Part shown: positions 13,301 to 24,840 of the stretch, piece after piece
Numbering within the stretch: the first letter of the stretch is position 1
How the letters are laid out: every line of letters begins with the position of its first letter
Assembly (NCBI RefSeq): GCF_037975245.1
Contig: NC_092571.1
Span: forward strand, 10,861,917-10,921,916
Source: Apostichopus japonicus
Lineage: Eukaryota > Echinodermata > Holothuroidea > Aspidochirotida > Stichopodidae
Direction of reading: 5' to 3'
Length of the DNA: 60,000 nt
Program-made: the position numbers and the translations under genes
The notes under the pieces: generated by a model
The model's input: only the letters and a program-made list of their open reading frames with translations
Told to the model about the DNA's origin: nothing
The model's database searches: none

Positions 13301-14025
13301 GCCGACAAGTTGAGCCGTGAGGACTTTTTAAAATACAAGTCTAAAAGTCCCAACACACGCATTCCGTTCGTAACCAGTTACAACCCCCTCATCAAATCTT
13401 TCATTCGCTCCATCAAACAGGAATTTGCTGTATTTCAAGACGATCAGTCTGTAGGAGAATCGTTTAAGGTACCCCCATGCTAGCATTTTGTCAACCCCCC
13501 AACCTTAAATTTCTTCTCACTTCCTCCAGACTCCCCCGCTCAGTTTCCACCTCCGCAGGCAATTTTCCTTGCGGTAAACCTAGATGCCAAATATGCCCCC
13601 ATATTACCCCAGGCACCGTGGTCAAGATTCCCAATGTTGACTTTAGTCTTAGACCCCCTTCCCTCTCTTGTGATTCTATTAATGTTATTAACATTTTCTA
13701 TTGTGTACTTTGCAAAGAGGGCAATTATGTAGGTGAAACAGGCTCCCGATTCCGCTTACGTTTTAATAATCACAAAAAATCTATTCGTGATAATTTTGCA
13801 GGATTCCCAGTGTCCGAACATTTCAATCTTCATGGTCATTCTCTTAAAAACCTAAAATGTATTTTAATTGCCTCGAACTTCAAATCAACTACTGAACGTA
13901 AACGTAAAGAAATCGATTGGATCTTTCGTATTAAGTCTCACATCACCGGCCTCAACAAAGACTTGGGACCCCTTAACATGACTACCAGTTCTACAAGCAT
14001 ATGTAATCCGTTCTTTGCTCCTTAA
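13300..14025 (+). pseudogene. Penelope-like element, C-terminal RT end plus GIY-YIG endonuclease
   Basis: From 13301 an open frame (DKLSREDFLKYKSK, then PFVTSYNPLIK) matches the end of the reverse transcriptase. After a one-base shift in the C-run near 13475 comes MLAFCQPPNLKFLL, then the cysteine pattern CGKPRCQICPHI. The GIY-YIG nuclease follows, with YCVLCKEGNYVGETGSRFRL and the downstream VSEHFNLHGHS and ERKRKEIDWIF. It ends with GLNKDLGPLN and a stop. This is the standard C-terminal order of Penelope/Neptune-type elements. The 5' RT core is absent, so it is a truncated copy. Confidence 0.85.
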
Positions 14026-14240
14026 TCCGCTTCCTGTATAGTCATGGTTTATTTGGTTTTAATTCCATCATTGCAACTTACACTTATCTAGCGTCATACT
14101 TTCATTGTGTCACATTTTGTACTTCTTATTCGACTGCTAAGTATTGCTGATGAAGGTCCTAGGGGGATATATATTTTCTAATACTTACTCCTTATTTGTC
14201 AATTATGAGTCATATCTTATTTCTCTGGTTTTCTCTAATA

Positions 14241-14346
<106 letters not shown>

Positions 14347-14637
14347 ACCAAGGCGCCATTTTAAAGTCAAATAGCATAAAGTTACACTAGATTTATCTTT
14401 TAATGCTACTGACGCTTTAAAGGCAATTGCTGGAGATATTGGGAAAGAATATCCTAGGATGTGTCAGAGCCGATGGACACTGGATCGTAACATTAAAGAG
14501 GCAACAAGATGTGGAACTGTTAAAAGATACGGGACTGAAAATAAAAGAAAGATACGGGACTGAAAATAAAAGAGGAACTATGCAATGTGTCAGGTGTTAC
14601 AAAGACTCTGTTAACGGTAAGCATATTCGGTGTTATA

Positions 14638-14689
<52 letters not shown>

Positions 14690-14692
14690 TAT
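14638..14692. repeat. (AAT)n array, tail of the SINE
   Basis: An uninterrupted AAT repeat; on the minus strand it is the 3' tail of the tRNA-derived SINE. Confidence 0.9.
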
Positions 14693-14941
14693 AATCAGCA
14701 GTTATGTTTACGACGCTTAAGCGACCACAAATGTGGGGGAAGCCCGCAAGGGCTTATGGATTACAACTTACACGTCGGGTGGCTTCAAGGGCGGCGGAAG
14801 CACTTTTAATCTGGGGGGCACCAACGTCGAAGGGCACTTTGCAGAAATTCGATTGGACTGATGCAGCCTGATCTTTAGTACCCTTTATAACTATTATTGC
14901 ATTATCTTATTTGCGTATACTCCATCAACGCCAACCACCCC

Positions 14942-15280
14942 CCCCCCTCCAGTGGCGGAGCTAGAGGTATTGGTCAGGGGGGCGAGAATGGTCTGTAAGG
15001 GCGCTTTCGACACTATCTAAGCGGAGCGCCACCACAGGTTGGCGCGGAGCGTACATACATTTTTTGATAAAGGTACTCCCTAGATCGCCGGAAATGACCC
15101 TTTCCGGGCCGTGCTAACTTGCAGATATGACAAATGTCAATAGGTAGATGAGAGCGCAATAAAAAATTCAATAATCGCGAAATGGTAAAAAGCTGAAAAG
15201 GGCGCCAGCAGTCCATTTAAGTGCGTCGGGGGGGGGGGATCCTCCCCTGACTGTATGGACGCTCCGCCACTGCCCCCCTC
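14942..15280. mobile_element. MITE, CAGTGGCGGAGC family, copy 1
   Basis: The element is 14950-15272 (323 bp), starting CAGTGGCGGAGCTAG and ending GCTCCGCCACTG. CCCCCCTC is duplicated on both sides, an 8-bp TSD typical of hAT. It contains the palindromic GCGCCACC/GGTTGGCGC core. Confidence 0.9.
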
Positions 15281-15618
15281 AATGAAACAATGCATACTAG
15301 CACTGCAATATCTAATGTGCAAATTGGGAAACACGGAACAAGTTTTCTTTCGAGACAAAATGAGGTGAAATCATTATTAAGTCCAAGTCCCTGCACACGC
15401 GATCGATACATGCATGAAAGCAAATGTATTATATCAAAATACGAAAGGATGGGGTAGGTTATGGGATATTAAAACTATACTCATTATTCATAGTAGGCTA
15501 TAAATGGCTTCTGCTAGTCACAATGTAATATAGCAATGCATTTTTGGCAATGCATTAGGATTTTTGTAGCAAATTGAATATGCATAATGGTACTCACCAG
15601 AATGTTAGAAGCCTTGTG

Positions 15619-15977
15619 GTAGTAAACATAGGCGTAGGAGCCTGTGGGTGGGGGTGGGGGCTGCAGCCCCAACCAATATTTTTTTGGAAAAATTCGGGCA
15701 ACATGCTGAGAATTTTTCGGCATTTACTGAAAGAAAAACAATATGCTTTGTGTTTTTCAATGGTTAAACTGATGTTGTTATCATCATTATTATTGTAACG
15801 ACTTTCCCAATAATTATAACCAATATGGAAGGGTAATAACACGACAAATGATTGTATGTTATTGGCATGCGATGTAATGTTGAGTTCGCGGAGCGCGCGA
15901 CAAATTTTGGGAATATTTTCGGGCAAGTCGTTACAGCCCCCCAAATCAAATTTGGCTCCTACGCCTATGTTAGTAAA
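15619..15977. mobile_element. MITE with CATAGGCGTAGGAGCC ends
   Basis: Perfect 16-bp inverted ends at 15627-15642 and 15954-15969 enclose 343 bp. GTAGTAAA and TTAGTAAA flank it (7 of 8 match), a hAT-like TSD. A related end is at 55717. Confidence 0.85.
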
Positions 15978-16820
15978 CATTTAAAACTTCCCGAAATATT
16001 TCATTCGCCGTGGGTTTCGCTTTTTAAACTCTTTTTTTATTTAGAAATTTTTATGTAGAAAAAGGGCACTTTTTTAACCTGAGGAAAAGTGGGGGGCACG
16101 TGCCCCTTGTGCCCCCGGTTCCGCCGCCCTTGGGTGGCTTCCAATTAAACATTTAACTAAAATTTTGGAATCTTTTCAATATAGAAAGTCATTTCAGATG
16201 GGAAAACCGTAGATTTGTCTTGAATGAAAAACCCACCTTACTATGACCCGGCCGGGAATCGAACCTCCCGATTGCTAAGCCTCATTGCCACCGCCTTTAT
16301 CCACTCGGCCACAGCACCGGTTCTTGCGTATATGGAAGATGCAGAGTTAACAGCAAAGCTCACTAACCTCGGGTGCAAAATAAGGTCAAACTGGACACAC
16401 AGATACTACCCAAAATATCCTACCATTGAAAACGGGATTAGAATCGTCCGCGTGGATTTACCTAATAATACAAGAAGCTTACCCTACGCTATAACCATTG
16501 GAAGTAGCCACCTACGACAAAAACATAATGGCCAGACCCAAACATGCAACAAATGTCTCAGTGTGGATATAAGTTCAGTGAGGATCATTAAATGAGGGAT
16601 TGTCGACAATACGAGTGTCGAGAGTGCGGAGCCCAGGGCCATTCAGGGATCAGATGCCATATAGTAAAATGCTATAATTGCAACCAATACGGCCATAAAA
16701 GCTTCTTATGCAACATGCCTGAAAAAACCCGGACGAGAATCAGATTCATATATTGAAGAAGATTATAACAATGGAGCCAACGATGACGAAGAAACAAACG
16801 ATATGGAAACAAGCACCGAA

Positions 16821-17727
16821 GAATGAACCAGTGGCGTAGCCAGCATTCTATTGTTAGGGGGCAAGCTTTTTCTTAAGGGGTGCAACCCCGTGATGGTTGA
16901 TGGTAGGAATTATCAAGAAATGTATATATTAATGGGCACCTCGTCTGCACAAATACACATCCAATGGCTCAGTGGAACATGACACACTTTCACTTAATGT
17001 ACGCGCATTGAGGATCGTCTTTCTGTCTTGATATATGTGACTGACGAGAACATTCTCTCTACGGTGACGGACGTTTGGGTAATTGCCGCAATCAGCATAT
17101 ACAGAGTGTATGTGAAATATAAAATTAAATACAATGATCTTTCAATTCCATCGTTTCTAAATACGCTATAGGGGCCTATGGTTTAATAAATAACAGTAAT
17201 GCAGCGTGTGTAAATGAATAATTCATTCCGCACATTATGAGAAGGATACAATGAATACATGAGCTACTCTAATTCACTACATGCTCAGTTTTCCACACAA
17301 ACAAGTTGTTTCACTAGGCCTATAGGGCCTATACGTGCAGTGCGAATTCTCCACGAGTGGCATCATTGGTCCCTGAAAATGCACATTGGTTGCTAGCGCT
17401 AGTGTGTAATGGTTTTAGAACCGGCCAAATTATTGGCGCTTATTAAGTATACAGGACGATATTGATCAACGGTCTCCGTATGTGGGTATGATTAAGGCCC
17501 AAAATGTGTAATATCTCGATCTGATTACCAAGTTCTGACCTTATATGAAGTATGAACATGAGCCCTGAGGTATGAATACTTGTGATTAGAACTCGACAAA
17601 AATATACAAAAGAAGTATTTTGAATACATTACTGGATTTCATGGGGGGGGGGGGGACACAACTGTAGCACAAAGCAAATTTGGGGCATCCCCCCTCGGCC
17701 CCCTATGACTACGCCACTCGAATGAGA
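16821..17727. mobile_element. hAT-like non-autonomous element in LINE ORF1
   Basis: CAGTGGCGTAG (16829) and CTACGCCACT (to 17718/17719) are inverted ends of an 891-bp insert. GAATGAAC and GAATGAGA flank it (6 of 8). LINE ORF1 coding sequence resumes directly after. No transposase frame is seen. Confidence 0.75.
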
Positions 17728-18117
17728 CCCCTGTTACAAAACCACCACAAGCAGAGAAAATCAACGAAGGACCAAGCAAACCACACCTCAGGACCCCTGA
17801 CACAGCCGGAAAAAGTTCAAACATGCCCACGACTAGTGAAAAACACAGCAGCCCAGCTAAAGGAACAACATCAACAATGAAGAGACAGATCTCCAACGCT
17901 GAAGAACAATTTAAAACTGTCAGGTACAAGAAAAAGAATTACGATTTAAGAAATACGTAACCCAAAAATGCAACTCCTGTTACGAAATCAAAATGACCAG
18001 CCTACCTTTAATCTTAATGTTCTCCATTACGTCACTAAACTGCAGTGATCTTGAAAACAGTAATAATTCATGTAATGATTATGACCATGATAGTTACAAT
18101 AACTTACCTCTAAACCA

Positions 18118-20939
18118 AAGTATATCTTTACTCCATCTTAATAGCCGAAGCCATAAGCAGAAATTTAAATGATATCACAACCTTTCTTACATTACTAAAT
18201 AATGATTTTAATTAATTGCTTTTATTGAAACATGGTTAAGTGATAATATCTCACTCCTTGTAAGTATTGAAAATTAAAAGTTAATTGAAAAACATCGACA
18301 ATATAGAAGAGGTGGTGGGGTTTGTCTATTTGTTAATAATGAATTCAGTTTCACTGCATACCTGATGTGTCACTTTTTAATGATTCAATTGAGTCATTGT
18401 TCCTTGAGGTCAATTCCCCCAAATTAAAGGATACATATATCATTGGTTTTGTATACAGACCACAGTAGCTCACTGCAAGATTTTAATTTTAATATACAAC
18501 ATATTTGTCACAAACTAACACAACGTCGTTGCAAATGTTACACAATGGGTGATCTTAATATTAACTTATCAAATAATAGTGAAGCATCCTCTTGCTTTTT
18601 AAACAATCTTTATGTGAATGGTTTTTCCCTACAATTACTAAATCAACTCGTGTTACCACTACCTCATCAACATTAATTGATAACATTATTACAAATGATG
18701 ATACTGTACTTACAACAGGTATACTTGTAACCAATATAACTGATCACTTTTCCATATTTCTTAAAGTAATGGGAACAACAAACAGATCAGACAACCCTAT
18801 GTATATCCGTAACTTTAGTAATAATAACATAATAACTTTTAATCCAGAGATTAAAGGTAAAACATGGGACAATGTTTTGAATAAAACTGATGCTAATACT
18901 ACATATAATGCATTCTATGACTGCTTTAATCTAACTTATCATAATTGTTTTCAGATTCATTACATCAGTAAAACGAAAAGACGCAAGAAGAGACATCCTT
19001 GTATCACGAATGGTATCTTAACATCCATCAAAAGAAAGGACCTCCTTTTTAAACGCTATTAAAAGATTACTACAAATAGTAACAAGTCTACGTACACAAT
19101 ATATCGCAACAAACTAAATCATCTCATTAGATTATCTCAAAGGTTATATTTTAATATTGAACTCAATAAAAACAGAAACAATGTAAATAACACTTGGAAA
19201 ACAATTAACAGTATTCTGCATAAAAACCGTAAGCAATCGTCATATCCTGCTACTTTTAAATGAGATAATGTAGAGACTAGCAATGAGGATACAATTGCTA
19301 ACAATTTTAATAAATACTTTGTAAATGTAAGTCATACATTTGCCAGAAAAGTAAAAAAAAAACAATTGCAAGGCAGAACATTTTATTTACAGTAACAATT
19401 CGAACAGTCATTCTATATTTATTTACCCAGTAACTGAAGATGAAATTTAAAAAATAGTAAATTCAAGTCTAAAACCACAAAAAAGCAGCAGGATATAATG
19501 ACTTTAAGCCTGATATTGTTAGGCAAGTCATACCTTTTATTGTTGAACCTCTGAAGCACATCTGTAATATTTCATTCAGTACTTGCATATTTCCAGAAAA
19601 AAAAACTAAAGATTGCCAAAATTATACCAATATTTTAGAAAGGAGACACTAGTGGCTATGATAATTACCGCCCTATATCTTTGCTATCATGTTTTTCCAA
19701 AATTATTGAACGCCTTATGTTTTATGGTATTTATAACTTTCTTAGCAGATTCAATATTTGTGTAAAGAACAGTATGGTTTTTGCCCTGACCATTCAACTG
19801 AACTTGCTTTGCAGCTGAACTGTATACTGAAACTGACCATAATGAAACATGTATTGGCGTCTTCCTTGATCTTTCAAAAGCTATTGACACTATCGACCAC
19901 AACATTTCATTGAACAAATTATCCTTCTATGGTATCAGAGGAACCACGCTTAACTGCATGGCTAGTAACTGGCTCAATATACCTCATATAAGAACTCAAA
20001 ATCTGAACTTGCTAAAATCACTTGTTGGGGTTCCACAAGTATCTATTTTGGGCCCCTTATTATTCATTATATATGTCAATGATATTTGCCAAGTCTCTAA
20101 AATTGCAAACGTTACATTATTTGCTGACGATACTATATATATTGTTTTCCATTCTGATAATCGAGACACACTAAAAAGTACTGCTTCTAACGAATTAATT
20201 AAATTCTATGATTGGTTCACTGCTAATCTATTAACTTTGAGAAAACTGATTATATTGCTTTCAACACTGATAGAAAATTTCATTGGGATAAAGACATAAA
20301 AATGAGCAGTAAAATCATTAATCATGTAACTACTACGAAGTTTTTAGGTGTTGATATTGACTATACTTTATCATGGCGCAACCACATATCATCGATCTGT
20401 AACAAAGTCGCAAGAAATATTGGAATACTCTCTTAATTGAAGCATTTCTTCCCAGATAATATACTTAGAACGCTTTATCAAACTCGGATCCGACCATATT
20501 TAACATACTGTACAATTATTTGGTCTGGGACACACAATGTGAATCTTGATCACCTTCGCAAATTCCAAAAAGGAGCTATTCGTCACATTACGCATTCCGC
20601 ACCACGGGAAGACACTAGTCCGCTATTCAAGAAACTAAACTTGCTTAAACTCGATGATATCATCAAAATGAAGCTTGCGGCTTTTGCCTACTAATCATGG
20701 AATGGTTACTGCCGGAAAATTTACACAGTTTTATTAATAGTAACAAAACTTTTTATCACTATCAAACGAGACATACTTATAATGCACATCGTAATTTTTA
20801 CCGTACCACTATAGGAACCTATAGCTTTCGTAACCGTTTAATTAAAACATGGAATCCACTTTCAGATAATATAAAGACCAAAAAGTCGTTGAGTTTATTT
20901 AAGAAGTATTTAAGAAAATACATCATCACAACATACTAA
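18118..20939 (+). pseudogene. LINE ORF2: apurinic endonuclease and reverse transcriptase
   Basis: The endonuclease begins near 18118 with ISLLHLNSRS (broken). It continues with IAFIETWLS (catalytic E), GGGVCLFVNN, YRP, MGDLNIN (catalytic D) and NITDHFSI (catalytic H). The RT part shows GPLLFIIYVND and LFADDT around 20050-20140. The C-terminal region has TRIRPYLTYCTIIWSG and ends WNPLSDNIKTKKSLSLFKKY before a stop at 20939. At least eight frameshifts or stops separate these segments, so the copy is dead. It would nick target DNA and copy the LINE RNA at the nick. Confidence 0.85.
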
Positions 20940-21093
20940 TACGGTCTTTATGCTATATTTATATATATTAAGTAAGTACATGTATAGCTAAATTCTTTAT
21001 GAACTAGGACATTGTTATCCTGTCTAGTTATACCCCGTATAAGTATATGTATCATTCTGCTCATTCAACTTGTATTATATTTTGTCCTTTACC

Positions 21094-21143
21094 AGGGAGT
21101 CTTCTATTCTGTTAAACCAATTCAGGCTTTATAGAAGACCTCC
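21094..21143 (+). promoter_or_regulatory. LINE 3' tail hairpin
   Basis: GGGAGTCTTCTAT pairs with ATAGAAGACCTCC across a 23-nt loop, just before the A-rich tail. The copy at 47209-47253 has the same stem with a T-A to C-G double change. Such tail hairpins can be the recognition site for the LINE RT. Confidence 0.65.
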
Positions 21144-21335
21144 TTTCACATCGTATTTTTTTTTATATAACATAAATAAATAAACAACAACAAAAAAGGC
21201 AGGTTTGCTTTTATACCAACTGTAACCGCATTCATCATGCCTTATTGATAAGCAAAGCAAACATATATAAAGTAGTAACATCCCTAAATGCCTTGTAATA
21301 TGTGTGAATACAGAATTTACAACCATGCCTAAAAG

Positions 21336-21962
21336 CCAAACAGTATACAGCAGTTACCTTTTCAACCACTCTTTTTTGCATACAGGAACATCCATCTTGC
21401 ACTTTTCATGGTCGGTAACATTGCATGAAACCTACATTTGTCTTGCAGTTTATATCATGAATTGAAGTATTGCAAATGTTATTTCAGTACTACATTACAA
21501 GATTGTCGACAGATACACAGTGCACTCAGAACTTTAGTAAGATCTTGTAGCTGCTAGCCTACTTCATTGAGCGCAAAGTAATCGGGAGAGTAAACCAATA
21601 GTCCTGAACACCAAAACGTAGTTGCATTGTAAGATCATCAGCTTGTTAAGTTGAGGTCTTACCTCACTTGGGCCTATAACTTAACTTTTGATGTAATATA
21701 AGACCTAGGGTTACTGGCATAACAGTTAGAGTTTAAGGACTTAAGCTGTTCTGTATGGTCAAACATAGGCTAGCCTATATAACATGGATCTATGCTGAAC
21801 CTGTATGAAATTATGAATTTGAAAACTTCAATTTGGTGAAAAGTGTAAACCTTTGGGAAGAGCAAGATGGCATATCTGTTGCTTAAAACATTCCACTATT
21901 TTTGTCTCTCCTATCCAGTTAGTGTATTTATCAATGGATTGTTACAAACCAAAAAATATAAT
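21336..21962 (+). repeat. left copy of a ~0.6 kb inverted repeat flanking the SRCR locus
   Basis: It matches 52405-52950 in inverse orientation over nearly its whole length, including GTAACATTGCATGAAACCTA and CAGCTTGTTAAGTTGAGGTC, with scattered mismatches and short indels. No coding frame is conserved. It may be a dispersed repeat or an old duplication. Confidence 0.7.
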
Positions 21963-22114
21963 GCTGTCAAAAAAATATATATGAGAAAGTCATTGAGACC
22001 AAGTTCTACAATTCTATACTTTATTACAAAAGATAAAAAGTGACAAATGATAAGAAGGCAATATTTTAAAGTTACATTTATCATTTTGGGGATATTTTCT
22101 TCATTTGTTATTTT

Positions 22115-22120
22115 TTTATT
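22115..22120 (-). terminator. possible polyadenylation signal of the SRCR gene
   Basis: TTTATT here is AATAAA on the minus strand, about 240 bp after the last possible stop of the tail exon. Confidence 0.35.
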
Positions 22121-22354
22121 ATCGTGTTTGCAAACACCATTATCTTATGACTTTTAACGATAGTTTTAATATCAATAACTTTGGCATGTGATCATCCCTG
22201 ATGATCTTAATTCTTCACGTTCTGCAGTTTTGCAGTAATGCAGTATTGCAGTTCTGCAGTAGTAATAAAAATAGTTCTTATCCTTGCAGAAGAATATGTG
22301 GAAAAAGAAAATCGTTGAGGAGTGGTTGGCTGAATTAAGTGGTAGAGAGGATCA

Positions 22355-22867
22355 TCAGACAGCATGCATTACTCCACTATTCTGGGTTGCTGGCTGGTTT
22401 TGTGAGGACAGCACGAACGGAAAATTGTCGGATGGAGATTGGCTAGCCTGCACTTGGGAAGGGTTGGCTGGTTGTGTGGTTACAGAAGAGGTTGCGGCTG
22501 AGTATGGGATGAAAAAAGTCAGGTTTCGGAATTGGATGAAACGCCGGAGCTTGTTGTGTGATGAAAGTTTCTTGGTTTGATGGAGGAGGGTAAAATCCTG
22601 GTATTGCTGGGACCACCCCTACATGCTGTGGGTAATAAACATGGTTATTAACCACGTCATTATAACTGGGCGGTGCTGGAAAGTTAGTCTAGTTGTGCTG
22701 GCATGCGGGTGGTCCAGCAGGATTATCAGCTCCGCTTATTACAGCAATGATTGGTTGAATACGAACTCTTCCTCTTTTCTCCTTAGATAACCGATAGGCG
22801 ACGACAAGACCTATGCCGATTAAGACTGCTACTAATACACATACTATCACAATCCCAGCGATGGTAC
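22355..22867 (-). CDS. SRCR gene exon 7: transmembrane helix and cytoplasmic tail
   Basis: After the acceptor CGCCATAG the frame reads TIAGIVIVCVLVAVLIGIG and LVVAY, one membrane span, then the basic stop-transfer RLSKEKRGR. A TAG at 22689-22691 ends the frame 24 codons after that segment. The same frame continues open for another 81 codons with PAPPSYNDVV, a PPxY motif, and a Pro/Tyr-rich stretch (YPPPSNQ), to a TAG at 22443. A second frame then carries a Ser/Gln-rich tail ending GVMHAV at a TGA (22355); the switch falls at the homopolymer near 22512. I infer a longer ancestral tail. Phase 1 joins exactly to exon 6. Confidence 0.75.
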
Positions 22868-23011
22868 CTATGGCGGGAGAAAGCGGAATATATTACGGAC
22901 AAATATATATATGCTGAACTTGAGAAATACATACATGGTTAACTTCAAAAATACATTTTAGACATATTTGTTTACACATATAAATTCCATGAAAATTATA
23001 TTTATTCCCCT

Positions 23012-24840
23012 AAAGTATATATTTATATATTCTCCAGGCGTACAGAAAGTATTTTCTTAATAACAAATATGTATTTTGTGCAAAAATATATATTCTCTTA
23101 CAGTAAATATTCTGTCAAAAATATATATTCTCTAACACAAAAAATGTTTTTTCTCTCCAAGAATATATTTATTCTCTAAGAGAAAAAAATGTATTCTCTA
23201 AAGAAATATATATATCCTTTTCAATAAGTATGTCAATTCTGTGACCGAAAAATATTTTTCTCTAACAAAAGATATAAATTCTGTGACAGAAATTATATAT
23301 ATTCTAAGTTTTTGTTTGTGCAAAAATAAATTTTTATTCTTTGTAGGAAATAATATTTATTCTCTAACAACAAAGTTCTATTCTGTGCAAAAATTATATT
23401 CTGTAAGAAAAATATATATGCTAAACAAAGTACGGTGCTCTGTGAGTGCCAACTGATATGTTTTGTTTTTCATTAACTTCAGTGACCAGCTTATTCATTA
23501 TATTGCTGTTTTCTTCACATCCACTTTCTTTCCGTTGATGTATAGAGTCCTTGCAGAAGTGCAACAAAATAAATGAAAGACTGCGGTTAGAGAAGAGCAA
23601 AAAGTGGATTTTATGCTAAGACTTAGCCTAGTGTATATGATAAGTATGCTGTTTAGAGTAGTCTAACGTTAACATCACACTACCAACTATCCTACTAACG
23701 CGCTTTTTCTGGACGCCATGATTGCAGTACTGCTGCTATACGTATGTTACCTATGTTTTACCAGGGAGCTGCTACTCTAACAGCTCCCTGGTTAAACGAT
23801 ATGTCAATGGGACTGTTAAGCCAGCTAGATACAGTAGGGTTTGCTGTCGATCGTATCGTCGTAATATCATGTGCAATGTGATGTCGCAAAACCACCAACT
23901 TTGAACTGCATTTCGGTTCTGAGCAAGGAAGTACATTGTACTTGCACACTTATGGTCAATATAATTAATAAGCTGTTCACTGAAGTTACTGAAACACCAA
24001 TATCTCAGTTGGCACTTACAGAGCTCCGTACTTTGTATAGCATATATATTTTTCTTATAGAATATATTTTTCGTACAGAATATAGTTTTCGCACAGAATA
24101 GAGCTTGAATGTTAGAGAAAATATTTATATTTTCCGTCCACACAATACAAATATATTTTTGCATAGAATATAATTTATTCTGTAGAATATATATATTAAT
24201 TTCTGTAACAGAATTTGTATATTTTGTTAGAGAATTTTTTTTTCTGTGCCAGAATTTCAACACTCGAAAATACGCCCTGTATAGTAAAACGTTCTTTTTG
24301 GCCACTGCTCACTTCTTCACATTTCAAGGTTATTAGTTTGGAGCGTTAGCCGGTGTGTTACGTAATCAATTTGCCAAGCCTTGCAAAGGAAACGAACGTG
24401 GGAAAGTCACTTGCACAGCTCAAATTTTCTGCGATCTACCGCGAGTGCCTATTAAAATGTCCAAGGCAGGTAAACTGCTACAGCAGTGGTGCAGGGCGCA
24501 TTTTCACTCAAATGTATATATTTTTTAGAGAAGATACATTTTTTCTCTTAGAGAATATATATATATTTTTTCTCTTAGAGAATAAATATATTCTTGGCAT
24601 AGAAAAATATAAGTTTTGTGTTAGTATATATATCTTTACAGAATATTTATAGTAAGATAATATATATTTTTCTATTAGAGGATAAATATAAAATGGCCTA
24701 AAAAAAAATTGTGTCAGAGAATATATATTTTATTTTACAGAATATTTGCTGTAAGAGAATATATATTTTTGTTCAGAATACATATTAGTAATTAAGAAAA
24801 TAATTTCTGTACGCCTGGAGAATATATAAATATATACTTA
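23012..24840. repeat. long foldback (inverted repeat) in the last SRCR intron
   Basis: Left arm 23012-23505 and right arm 23957-24840 are inverse copies; shared landmarks are ATTCTCCAGGCGTACAGAAA at the outer ends and GTGCCAACTGA near the inner ends. Both arms consist of short diverged units around AATATATATTCTCT. The right arm is longer because of a ~250-bp insert (about 24260-24515) with its own inverted ends, AAAATACGCCCTG / CAGGGCGCATTTT. Spacer about 450 bp. In the SRCR transcript this intron could form a long duplex. Confidence 0.75.
23761..23793. repeat. perfect 12-bp stem hairpin
   Basis: ACCAGGGAGCTG and CAGCTCCCTGGT are separated by CTACTCTAA, at the centre of the foldback spacer. 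Confidence 0.8.

Larger units (their letters stand above)
14777..16141. mobile_element. 1345-bp DNA element with perfect 10-bp TSD
   Basis: AAGGGCGGCGGAA (14787) and TTCCGCCGCCCTT (to 16131) are perfect inverted ends. GGGTGGCTTC lies immediately outside at 14777-14786 and again at 16132-16141. No transposase frame is visible. A 9-10 bp TSD suggests a Mutator-like or IS4EU-like source; the short TIR does not decide. Two smaller elements sit inside it. Confidence 0.9.
14636..16320 (-). repeat. tRNA-Ser/Leu-like SINE with (ATT)n tail, interrupted
   Basis: On the minus strand it starts at 16320 with GGTGCTGTGGCCGAGTGG (A box) and GGTTCGATTCCC (B box), with a long variable region as in class II tRNAs. 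The body follows, then CCCTTGCGGGCTTCCCCCAC and a pure (ATT)n tail at 14690-14636. Without the 1345-bp insertion and its TSD it is about 330 bp. A fragment of the same body is at 47870-47935. It sits inside LINE ORF1. Confidence 0.75.
14370..17960 (+). pseudogene. LINE ORF1 (gag-like, zinc-knuckle protein), interrupted
   Basis: The N-terminal part (14370-14630) reads [16 protein letters not shown] and, after a shift, RADGHWIVTLKRQQDVELL. It resumes at 16320 with YMEDAELTAKLTNLGCKIRS. Zinc knuckles follow: a first CNKC, then CRECGAQGHSGIRC and CYNCNQYGHKSFLC, both C-x2-C-x4-H-x4-C. The C-terminal tail (17725-17960) is Lys/Ser/Thr-rich. A SINE and a hAT-like element split it, and several frameshifts occur. 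ORF1 proteins of this type bind the LINE RNA. Confidence 0.75.

Noticed and set aside
22284-22580. 98-codon plus-strand frame
   Set aside because: It is antisense to the SRCR tail exon, which has better coding evidence (membrane helix, splice phase, PPxY).
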